DNA from: an uncultured Gemmatimonadota bacterium
GTDB lineage: Bacteria; Gemmatimonadota; Gemmatimonadetes; Gemmatimonadales; Gemmatimonadaceae
Assembly (NCBI GenBank): GCA_946480295.1
Contig: CAMLIT010000161.1
Location: 1 to 7,809, forward strand
DNA: 7,809 bases
Direction of reading: 5' to 3'
Shown: piece after piece, positions 1 through 7,170 of the stretch
Layout: each line of letters starts with the position of its first letter
Position numbering within the stretch: the stretch's first letter is position 1
The notes under the pieces: generated by a model
The model's input: only the letters and a program-made list of their open reading frames with translations
What the model was told of the DNA's origin: nothing
The model's database searches: none
Made by a program: the position numbers and the translations under genes

Positions 1-1370
1 ACAACGTCCTCGGCTTCCCGTTCATCTTCCGCGGCGCGCTCGACGTGCGCGCCACGGAGATCAACGAGGAGATGAAGATGGCGGCGACGCGCGCGCTCGC
101 CCTCCTCGCCAAGGAGGACGTGCCGCAGACGGTGGCGTCGCTCTACGGGCTGACGAACGTGAAGTTCGGCCCCGACTACCTGATCCCCTTCCCCTTCGAC
201 CCGCGCGTCCTGCTCTGGGTCGCGCCGGCGGTGGCGTGGGCGGCGGTCGCCTCCGGCGTCGCCAAGGAGTTCATCGACCTCGACGACTACCGCGAGCGGC
301 TGGAGATGCGCCTCGGCCGCGCCCGGGGGCTGATGCGCGGCATCATCAACCGCGCGATCCGCGGCCCGAAGCGCGTCGTCTTCCCCGAGGGCGAGGAGCC
401 GAAGATCATCCGCGCCGCGGCCATCGCCGTGGACGAGGGGATCGCCGAGCCGATCCTGCTCGGCAACCGCGCCGTCATCGAGCAGGTCGCGCACGAGGCG
501 CACATCGCCCTCGAGGGGATCGCCATCGAGGACCCCTCCACCTCGCCGCGCCGGGAGGAGTACGCCCAGTACATGTGGAACCGGCGGCAGCGGAAGGGCC
601 TCAGCATGGACGAGGCCCGGCGCCGGCTCTACAACGGCAACTACTTCGGGTCGTGCATGGTGGCGCGGGGGGACGCGGACGCGCTCGTCTCGGGCGTCAA
701 CCTCCACTACCCGGAGACGATCCGCCCGGCGCTGGAGATCATCGGCGCGCACCCCAAGTCCGGGCTCGTCAGCGGCATGTACATGCTCGTCTTCGACTCG
801 AAGGTCGTCTTCTGTGCCGACACGACCGTCACCATCGAGCCAACGTCGGAGCAGCTGGCCCAGATCGCCTTCTCGGCCGGTCGAATCGTCCGAACCCTCG
901 GGATCGAGCCGAAGATCGCCATGCTCTCGTTCTCGAACTTCGGGTCGGTGCGGCACCCGGAGGCCGAGAAGGTCGCCCGCGCGGTACAGCTCCTGCGACA
1001 GCGGGATCCGTCGCTCATCGTCGACGGGGAGATGCAGGCCGATACGGCCTTCGACCCGGAGATCATCGAGCGCGATTACCCGTTCAGCACGCTCAAGGGG
1101 CCGGCGAACGTGCTCGTGTTCCCGAACCTGAGCGCAGGCAACATCGCCTACAAGCTGCTGGACCATCTTGGCGGGGCCACCGCGATCGGGCCGATCCTGA
1201 TCGGCATGAGCCGGCCGGTTCACGTGCTCGAGCGCGGTGCCGACGTGCAGGACATCGTGAACATGACGGCGGTCGCGGTGGTCGACGCCCAGGCCCGGAG
1301 CTACTCCGCGGCCGAGACCGCCGCCAACGCACCGTTCAGCCCCGCGCCGACGCTCTATTCGAGGTTATGA
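1..1370 (+). CDS. maeB: NADP-dependent malic enzyme, MaeB-type hybrid with phosphotransacetylase-like domain (5' end outside window)
   Basis: The reading frame is open from base 3 and no start codon is in the window; 455 C-terminal residues are visible. The first residues ([15 protein letters not shown], bases 3-47) are the conserved end of the malic-enzyme NAD(P)-binding domain, so the GTG at 45 is internal. From about base 345 a full phosphotransacetylase-like domain follows ([15 protein letters not shown] near the start, LSFSNFGS in the middle, [12 protein letters not shown] near the end). Family knowledge: MaeB converts malate to pyruvate, CO2 and NADPH in the cytoplasm, and its PTA-like domain serves regulation by acetyl-CoA and oligomerisation rather than catalysis. 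Consistent with that, the Ser-Arg pair of true Pta (NDLSRG) reads HVLERG here, with Glu at bases 1230-1232 in place of Ser. The gene ends four bases before pckA, so the two are probably co-transcribed. NADP rather than NAD preference is assumed from the family. Confidence 0.93.
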   Translation, partial: NVLGFPFIFRGALDVRATEINEEMKMAATRALALLAKEDVPQTVASLYGLTNVKFGPDYLIPFPFDPRVLLWVAPAVAWAAVASGVAKEFIDLDDYRERLEMRLGRARGLMRGIINRAIRGPKRVVFPEGEEPKIIRAAAIAVDEGIAEPILLGNRAVIEQVAHEAHIALEGIAIEDPSTSPRREEYAQYMWNRRQRKGLSMDEARRRLYNGNYFGSCMVARGDADALVSGVNLHYPETIRPALEIIGAHPKSGLVSGMYMLVFDSKVVFCADTTVTIEPTSEQLAQIAFSAGRIVRTLGIEPKIAMLSFSNFGSVRHPEAEKVARAVQLLRQRDPSLIVDGEMQADTAFDPEIIERDYPFSTLKGPANVLVFPNLSAGNIAYKLLDHLGGATAIGPILIGMSRPVHVLERGADVQDIVNMTAVAVVDAQARSYSAAETAANAPFSPAPTLYSRL

Positions 1371-1374
1371 GTCC

Positions 1375-3000
<1,626 letters not shown>

Positions 3001-3008
3001 AGAGTCCC

Positions 3009-3050
3009 GGCGGGACGGTTCGATGGCAGACGAGGTATTCGAGTCCCGCC
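3009..3050 (+). other. Imperfect inverted repeat just after pckA
   Basis: GGCGGGAC at 3009-3016 can pair with GTCCCGCC at 3043-3050. After a 3-base bulge, TCGA at 3020-3023 can pair with TCGA at 3039-3042, leaving a 15-base loop. The first bases after the stop also form a small alternative hairpin (GTCCC/GGGAC, 3004-3016). No T-run follows, so termination is only one possibility; 3' end protection of the maeB-pckA transcript is another. Confidence 0.35.
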
Positions 3051-3076
3051 AGAGAGATCCTCGTTAGGTACATTCT

Positions 3077-3125
3077 GGAGTCGGTCGGTCCCGCGGCGCA
3101 CGATTCGGCGGGACGGACCGACTCC
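3077..3125 (+). terminator. Strong hairpin between pckA and the HD phosphohydrolase gene (possible terminator)
   Basis: The arms 3077-3094 and 3108-3125 are reverse complements over 18 positions with a single G-G mismatch (3087 against 3115) around a 13-base loop. It begins 77 bases after the pckA stop and ends 82 bases before the next start. The stem is GC-rich but no T-run follows on either strand, so it does not match a classic intrinsic terminator. It may be a terminator without a U-tract, an RNA-stabilising 3' structure, or part of a repeated intergenic element. The word CGGCGGGACGG occurs both at 3008-3018 and at 3106-3116, linking it to the preceding hairpin. No convincing promoter was found between it and 3208. 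Confidence 0.45.
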
Positions 3126-3207
3126 TTCGCGTGGATGCCCTGGTGCCGTCCATGCAGGACTCGCAGATTTCGTCGCCACCGGAACCTTCCCCCAGGACCG
3201 CTCCATC

Positions 3208-4479
3208 GTGCTCGTCATACGCGATCCGTTGTGGAACAACATCAGTATCGATCCCCTGGCGCTCCGCCTGATCGATACGCCCGCGTTCCAGCGGCTCCGC
3301 TACGTGCGGCAGCTCGGTCTCGCCTTCCTGGTGTATCCCGGCGCCAGTCACTCGCGCTTCGAGCACGCGGTGGGCACGTACCACCTCGCTCGCCGCGCCC
3401 TCGCCCTGCTCGATGAGCGCGGCGTGTTCGGGACGGCCGAGCGCGAGCAGTGCGCCGTGGTGCGCATCGCCGCGCTCCTGCACGACATCGGGCACTATCC
3501 CTTCTCCCACGCCCTCGAGGAGATCGGGGCGCTGCATCACGAGGAGGTCGCGCGCACCCTCGTCACCACCGGCCCCGTCGCCGCGGCGCTGGTGGAGGGG
3601 CTCGGCGCCGGGGCGCCCGAGGAGATCATGGCCCTCGTGCGCGGCCGCAGCGCCAGCCCGCTCCAGGGGCTCATCTCCGGCTCGCTCGACCTCGACAAGA
3701 TCGAGTACCTGAAGCGCGACGCCTTCATGTGCGGCGTCACCTACGGCGAGGTGGACGTCGACCGGCTGCTGCACTCGCTCGTGATCGTGGCCGAACCGGA
3801 GACGCGCCGCCGCACGATCGGCATCCACGAGAAGGGGCTCGCCGCGCTCGAGTCGCTGCTCTTCGCGAAGTACCAGATGTACCGGAACGTGTACTGGCAT
3901 CACACGGTCCGCAGCGCGACGGCGATGTACAAGCGCCTCGTGGCCGTGGCGCTGAACGCCGGCTCCCTCGACGCGGGGACGCTCGCCTCCTTCACCGACG
4001 AGGGGCTGCTCGATGACCTCGCCCGCCGCGCGCCCACCGAGCTGCTCGTCGCGCTGCGCGAGCGCCGGCTGTACAAGCGCGCCTTCGAGTGCCCCGCCGC
4101 CCACCTCCCGCCCGACGCGGCGGAGTGGATCGCCGACGACTTCCCGCTCACGGAGCGCGTCGAGGATGCCCTCGCGCGCGAGGTCGGCCTCGCGCCGGGC
4201 GAGCTGCTGCTCGACTACCCGGCGAAGACGCAGATGCTCGGCCTGGACATCCCGGTGCTGCGCCGCGACGGCGAGGTGCGCCGGCTCACCGCCCAGGGGT
4301 GGGAAGGCGCGATCAACCTCCCGAAGCTGTCGGAGGAGTTCTACCGCACCGCGCGCTGGCTGCGCGTCTACACCTGCCGCCGGATGGCGCTCCCCCACGA
4401 CGCCGTGCGGCGGCTCGCGCTGATGTCGGCGGAGGAGGTGCGGGGGGTGCTGGAGAGGGGAGAGCGATTGCTCGGCTGA
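3208..4479 (+). CDS. HD-domain phosphohydrolase (COG1078-type, predicted dNTP triphosphohydrolase)
   Basis: The 423-residue cytoplasmic protein has the normal length of this family (B. subtilis YwfO, E. faecalis EF1143). The N-terminus (IRDPLWNNISID, then LIDTPAFQRLRYVRQLGLA and YPGASHSRFEHAVG) is the family hallmark and fixes the start within a few residues. Predicted HD metal ligands are His53 (RFEH), His92-Asp93 (ALLHDIGHYPFSH) and Asp161 (GSLDLDKIEYLKRD). Characterised relatives hydrolyse dNTPs to deoxynucleosides and triphosphate, sometimes with dNTP activation; this substrate is inferred, not shown. The start is GTG, with AGGA at 3194-3197 ten bases upstream, and no other in-frame start was found upstream. 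The gene stands apart from pckA (207-base gap with hairpins), so it may have its own promoter, although I could not identify one. It converges on the minus-strand operon. Confidence 0.9.
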   Translation: MLVIRDPLWNNISIDPLALRLIDTPAFQRLRYVRQLGLAFLVYPGASHSRFEHAVGTYHLARRALALLDERGVFGTAEREQCAVVRIAALLHDIGHYPFSHALEEIGALHHEEVARTLVTTGPVAAALVEGLGAGAPEEIMALVRGRSASPLQGLISGSLDLDKIEYLKRDAFMCGVTYGEVDVDRLLHSLVIVAEPETRRRTIGIHEKGLAALESLLFAKYQMYRNVYWHHTVRSATAMYKRLVAVALNAGSLDAGTLASFTDEGLLDDLARRAPTELLVALRERRLYKRAFECPAAHLPPDAAEWIADDFPLTERVEDALAREVGLAPGELLLDYPAKTQMLGLDIPVLRRDGEVRRLTAQGWEGAINLPKLSEEFYRTARWLRVYTCRRMALPHDAVRRLALMSAEEVRGVLERGERLLG

Positions 4480-4480
4480 G

Positions 4481-4514
4481 CGGCGAACGGATCGTTGCGG
4501 CGAACGCGTCGTTG
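4481..4514. repeat. 17-base tandem duplication, two copies
   Basis: CGGCGAACGGATCGTTG at 4481-4497 is followed directly by a second copy at 4498-4514 that differs at two adjacent bases (GA to CG). Each copy contains AACG and CGTT three bases apart, so each is itself a short imperfect palindrome. It starts one base after the HD gene stop. The role is unknown; slippage duplication and a paired protein-binding site are both possible. Confidence 0.75.
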
Positions 4515-4539
4515 GTAATTGGTCATTCGTTATTGGCGA
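4512..4539 (+). repeat. Four degenerate heptamer units, TTGGTCA-like
   Basis: Four contiguous 7-base units start at 4512, 4519, 4526 and 4533. All begin with TT; the first two are TTGGTAA and TTGGTCA, the third is TTCGTTA, and the fourth starts with TTGG. The stretch is clearly richer in AT than its surroundings. It faces a second array in opposite orientation at 4576-4603, and the last units form part of the long hairpin. Heptanucleotide tandem repeats of similar sequence (STRR class) are known from cyanobacteria; that comparison is from memory and implies no homology. Confidence 0.6.
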
Positions 4540-4589
4540 GCCGCTCGGGAAGGCACCGGAGGCGTCCCGAGCGGCTGGCCAATGACCAA
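4526..4589. terminator. Long imperfect hairpin between convergent genes (probable bidirectional terminator)
   Basis: AGCCGCTCGGGA at 4539-4550 pairs perfectly with TCCCGAGCGGCT at 4565-4576 around a 14-base loop. After a G-G mismatch the stem continues with ATTGGC (4532-4537) against GCCAAT (4578-4583), then with weaker pairing out to 4526/4589. It sits 46 bases beyond the plus-strand stop and 31 bases beyond the minus-strand stop, the place expected for a terminator shared by both transcripts. No clear T-run follows in either direction, so the claim rests on position and stem strength. Confidence 0.6.
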
Positions 4590-4603
4590 CAACTATGGAC
4601 CAA
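4576..4603 (-). repeat. Inverted array of TTGGTCA-like heptamers
   Basis: Read on the minus strand, the 7-base windows 4597-4603, 4583-4589 and 4576-4582 are TTGGTCC, TTGGTCA and TTGGCCA. The window 4590-4596 (ATAGTTG) is in phase but poorly matched. The array mirrors the one at 4512-4539 across the hairpin loop; the unit TTGGTCA is exact in both. Confidence 0.5.
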
Positions 4604-4620
4604 CCACTGTTCCTGCGCGC

Positions 4621-4821
4621 CTACGGCGCGCCCTTCTCCCTGCCCCTCGCCTCCGCCAGCTTTCTCGCGATCCCGCGATAGAACGCGCCGGCGTCGCGGT
4701 TGCCCTGGCCGTCGAGCGTCATCGCCGCCAGCTCGATGGCGTAGAGGATGTTGCCGAGATACAGGTTCGCCACGTCCGCCACCGTCTCCGCGGCGGGCGG
4801 CTCCTGGCCGGCCTCGCTCAC
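4621..4821 (-). CDS. Conserved-looking small protein of unknown function, last gene of the FHA-PP2C operon
   Basis: I do not recognise this 66-residue product. The frame stays open further upstream, but only the part after the phosphatase stop reads as protein. The GTG at 4821-4819 overlaps the phosphatase stop codon (GTGA), a typical translational-coupling junction, so I take it as the start. GGAG lies only three bases before the GTG, a close spacing for a ribosome site. The sequence has an acidic Ala/Pro-rich start (about 12 residues), a predicted amphipathic helical centre (VADVANLYLGNILYAIELAA, about 15-34), a short DGQGNRD turn, and a basic helical tail (GIARKLAEARGREKG). There is no signal peptide, Cys motif or convincing membrane segment. 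Position implies a role tied to the phosphatase or FHA protein, but this is inference. It could be an accessory or regulatory subunit, or an unrelated small protein riding the operon. Confidence 0.65.
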   Translation of the reverse strand: MSEAGQEPPAAETVADVANLYLGNILYAIELAAMTLDGQGNRDAGAFYRGIARKLAEARGREKGAP

Positions 4822-5618
4822 TTCTCCATTCCCGGCGGCACGGCGATCTCGTCGGTCCGCGGCTGTGCCGCCGACGAGTCCACGTCCGCCACCTCGACCA
4901 CGATCGCGGTGATGTTGTCCAGACCGCCGCGCCCGTTCGCCTCCTGGATCAGCGCGTGCACCTTGCGGTCCGGTCCCACGCGCGCGAGCAGGAGCTGCTG
5001 CAGCCGCCGGTCGTCGACCATTCCCGTGAGCCCGTCGCTGGCGACCAGGTAGACGTCGCCGCGCTTCACCTCGCCGCGGTAGATGTCCGGCTCCACTTCC
5101 GGACTCGCGCCCACGCACCGCGTGATGACGTTGCTGTACGGGTGATAGCGCGCCTGCTCCGGCGTGAGGAAGCCGGCGTCCACCTGCTCCTGCACGTAGG
5201 AGTGGTCCTTCGTGAGCTGGATCAACCCGCCGTCGCGCAGCAGGTAGACGCGCGAGTCGCCGACCTGGCCGATGAGATAGCTGCGGTCCGAGATGATCAG
5301 CACCGACGCCGTGGTGCCCATCCCCTGCTTGTCGGTCTCGGTGATCGTGCGGTCGTGGATCTTCCGGTTCGCGAGCTTGAGCGCCTGCGCCAGCGCGGCG
5401 GCCGCCTGCTGATCCTCCACGGTGTGCATCGGCGCGAGCTCGCGAAGGATGATCTGCACCGCCATCTCGCTCGCCACCTCGCCCGCGGCGTGTCCGCCCA
5501 TCCCGTCGGCGACGATGAACACGCCGCGCTCGGAGTTCGCGTCGACGGCGAAGTTGTCCTCGTTGCCGGATCGGATCATCCCGACGTCGGTACGAGCGGC
5601 ATGAAGCAGGCGGACCAT
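4818..5618 (-). CDS. PP2C-family Ser/Thr protein phosphatase (PppA/PrpC/Stp-like)
   Basis: The 266-residue soluble protein is a single catalytic domain of the bacterial PPM/PP2C family, which removes phosphate from Ser/Thr of proteins using two Mn or Mg ions. Motifs in order: RSGNEDN at 16-22, ADGMGGHAAGE at 37-47 with metal ligand Asp38, GMGTT at 99-103, VGDSR at 119-123, VASDGL at 192-197 with Asp195, and GLDNIT at 232-237 with Asp234. All key acidic residues are present, so it should be active. The last 20 or so residues form a short Ala/Pro tail. The ATG at 5618-5616 overlaps the FHA gene stop in a TAATG junction. The frame stays open far upstream only as a shadow of the FHA gene. Family members usually oppose Hanks-type kinases; the operon suggests it acts on or near the membrane-tethered FHA protein. 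No kinase gene is in the window. Confidence 0.95.
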   Translation of the reverse strand: MVRLLHAARTDVGMIRSGNEDNFAVDANSERGVFIVADGMGGHAAGEVASEMAVQIILRELAPMHTVEDQQAAAALAQALKLANRKIHDRTITETDKQGMGTTASVLIISDRSYLIGQVGDSRVYLLRDGGLIQLTKDHSYVQEQVDAGFLTPEQARYHPYSNVITRCVGASPEVEPDIYRGEVKRGDVYLVASDGLTGMVDDRRLQQLLLARVGPDRKVHALIQEANGRGGLDNITAIVVEVADVDSSAAQPRTDEIAVPPGMEK

Positions 5619-7045
5619 TAGGCCTTCAACGCGTAGAGGATGCTGCCGAGAACCACGACCGCCGCCGCCACCCAGACCCACACGGAGACACCGCCCGCGG
5701 ACTCCGCCTTCGGTGCCGCCGGTGCTCCGGCCGCCTTCGCCGAGGGCGCGGGCACACGCGTGCCCCGGGCGGTCGTCGCGATCGGCCGTGTGCCCTTCGC
5801 GCCGTTGTCGAACGACGCATCGCTCCGCGCGCGGAACACCAGTTTCACCCCGCCGAAGCGCACGTCGGGTGCGCCCTCGAGCCGGCGCTCCCCCGCGATC
5901 CGCGTGCCGCCCACGTACGTCCCGTTGGTGGACGCTAGGTCGGTCACCCACCACCCGTCGTCGCGGCGCTGCAACAGCGCGTGGGTGTCGGAGACGCTGT
6001 CGTCCGGGATCGCGATCTCGTTCCTGGCGCCGCGCCCCACGTGCGCGAGCGTCGCCCGCACCTCGAAGAGGCGCCCCTTCTGGAGCCCCTCGTTCACCAC
6101 CTCGAGGGTGGCGAGCACGGGAAGCGGCTCCGTTGCGGGAGCGGTCGGCGGCTCGGAGAGCGGACGACGCGCCGGCGGCGCGGCGGGTGACGGCTGCGCC
6201 GCGGGCGCCGCGGGCGCCGCACCATTCGCGCTGGCGGCCGGCGGTGCCACGGCCGGCGCGCTCACTGGAGCGCTCGCTGCGGCGGCGCTCGCCGCCGGTT
6301 TCGCTGCGACCTGGGGGGCAGCCGGCGCCGTGCCGTTCGATGCGGCGGGTTGGGGCACGGCGAGCTCCGGCGTGGCCTTCCCCGCCTCCGGCGCCACGTC
6401 GGCGTAGAAGCGGAACTCCTCGGAGCCGATGCGCAGCACGTCCGCGCGCGACAGCAGTTGCGTGTCGCGCACGCGCTCGCCGTTCACGAACACGCCGTTC
6501 GTGCTGTGATCCTGCAGCACGTACCCGTTCGCCGCCGGCACGATCGCCGCGTGACGGCGCGACACCTCGCTCTGCGCCACGACGACATCCGAGCTCGCGT
6601 CGCGGCCGATGACGATGCCGCCGGCGGGGATCGCGTATTCCTTGCCGTCCACGAGCGACACGAGCCGGCCCCCCGTCGCCGTCGTCGCGCGCGCCCGACC
6701 GGGGCGTCGTTGGGCGAGCTCCGCGACCTCGTTCGCCGTCACGTACTCGGTGGCGCCCGCCTGGCTGTCGTCGGAGAACAGCAGCTCCGTCCCCGAGATG
6801 TCGACCTTGTCGCCGTGGATGAGCGGGGTGGGCTCGATGCCGAGAGGAACGCCGTTGACCTTGACGTTCGCGGCGGCGCTCGCGCGCCGGATCACCACCG
6901 AGTCGTCGGCGCCCGTCTCCACGATCGCCTGGATTCCGAGCGACGCGTCGCCCGGAACGCGCACGTCCGCATCGGCCCCCATCCCGACACGCGTCGGCCC
7001 CTGGTGCAGCGCGTACTGCTGATCGTTGACCTGGATGACCGGCAT
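5618..7045 (-). CDS. Multi-FHA-domain protein with C-terminal membrane anchor
   Basis: The 475-residue product reads as a phosphothreonine-binding adaptor. FHA-like region 1 (about 1-93) is degenerate, with RVGMG at 19-23 instead of GR and no SxxH. FHA 2 (about 127-215) is canonical: GRD 147-149, SRRH 162-165, STNG 181-184, N188. FHA 3 (about 313-405) keeps VGRG 336-339, SDTH 352-355 and STNG 372-375 but has Asp for the usual Arg after Ser. Long Ala/Pro linkers (about 217-310 and 408-452) separate the parts. The last 23 or so residues hold one hydrophobic helix (about 453-472) ending in YALKA, so it is probably tail-anchored with the FHA domains in the cytoplasm. I start it at the ATG at 7045 because domain 1 begins there. 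An in-frame ATG at 7174 overlaps the ABC gene stop (ATGA) and would add 43 residues, but that stretch is Arg/Pro-rich with rarer, less GC-ended codons. The downstream phosphatase is coupled by TAATG. Confidence 0.88.
   Translation of the reverse strand: MPVIQVNDQQYALHQGPTRVGMGADADVRVPGDASLGIQAIVETGADDSVVIRRASAAANVKVNGVPLGIEPTPLIHGDKVDISGTELLFSDDSQAGATEYVTANEVAELAQRRPGRARATTATGGRLVSLVDGKEYAIPAGGIVIGRDASSDVVVAQSEVSRRHAAIVPAANGYVLQDHSTNGVFVNGERVRDTQLLSRADVLRIGSEEFRFYADVAPEAGKATPELAVPQPAASNGTAPAAPQVAAKPAASAAAASAPVSAPAVAPPAASANGAAPAAPAAQPSPAAPPARRPLSEPPTAPATEPLPVLATLEVVNEGLQKGRLFEVRATLAHVGRGARNEIAIPDDSVSDTHALLQRRDDGWWVTDLASTNGTYVGGTRIAGERRLEGAPDVRFGGVKLVFRARSDASFDNGAKGTRPIATTARGTRVPAPSAKAAGAPAAPKAESAGGVSVWVWVAAAVVVLGSILYALKA
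6196..6220. repeat. 9-base tandem repeat inside the FHA protein linker
   Basis: GCGCCGCGG is repeated almost three times in a row, encoding Ala-Ala-Pro steps (residues about 275-283) in the low-complexity linker between FHA domains 2 and 3. In-frame gain or loss of units would change the linker length without breaking the gene. Confidence 0.6.
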
Positions 7046-7139
7046 CGTGGGTGCGCCTGGCGCGACGGTCGGCTGGACGGGCTTCCGCCGCGACCGTGGG
7101 CCGCGACGCCCTGCTCGTGCGAACTCTGCCTCGGCAGAA

Positions 7140-7167
7140 ACTATCCCTTGCCCCCCGACACTGGCAA
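7140..7167 (-). promoter_or_regulatory. Possible sigma70-type promoter for the FHA-PP2C genes
   Basis: On the minus strand TTGCCA (7167-7162, 5 of 6 to the -35 consensus) is followed after 16 bases by GATAGT (7145-7140, 4 of 6 to the -10 consensus). The surrounding stretch is AT-richer than its neighbours. It lies between the ABC gene stop and the ATG at 7045, and would leave a leader of roughly 90 bases. It only makes sense as intergenic DNA if the FHA gene starts at 7045. Confidence 0.3.
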
Positions 7168-7170
7168 GCG

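Noticed and set aside
45..47. GTG at 45 as start of the first gene
   Set aside because: The frame upstream encodes conserved malic-enzyme residues, so this is an internal Val codon.
3038..3060. tRNA 3'-end-like words (TTCGAGTCCCGCC) as a possible tRNA fragment or attachment site
   Set aside because: The bases before the T-loop do not pair with those after it, and no acceptor or anticodon arm is present.
3023..3067. 14-codon ATG frame (MADEVFESRQRDPR) ahead of the 3077 hairpin, as a possible leader peptide
   Set aside because: No ribosome site precedes it, and there is no run of a regulatory amino acid; chance is sufficient.
3064..4398. 444-codon open frame on the minus strand opposite the HD phosphohydrolase
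   Set aside because: Same antisense artefact; the plus strand has the full family signature.
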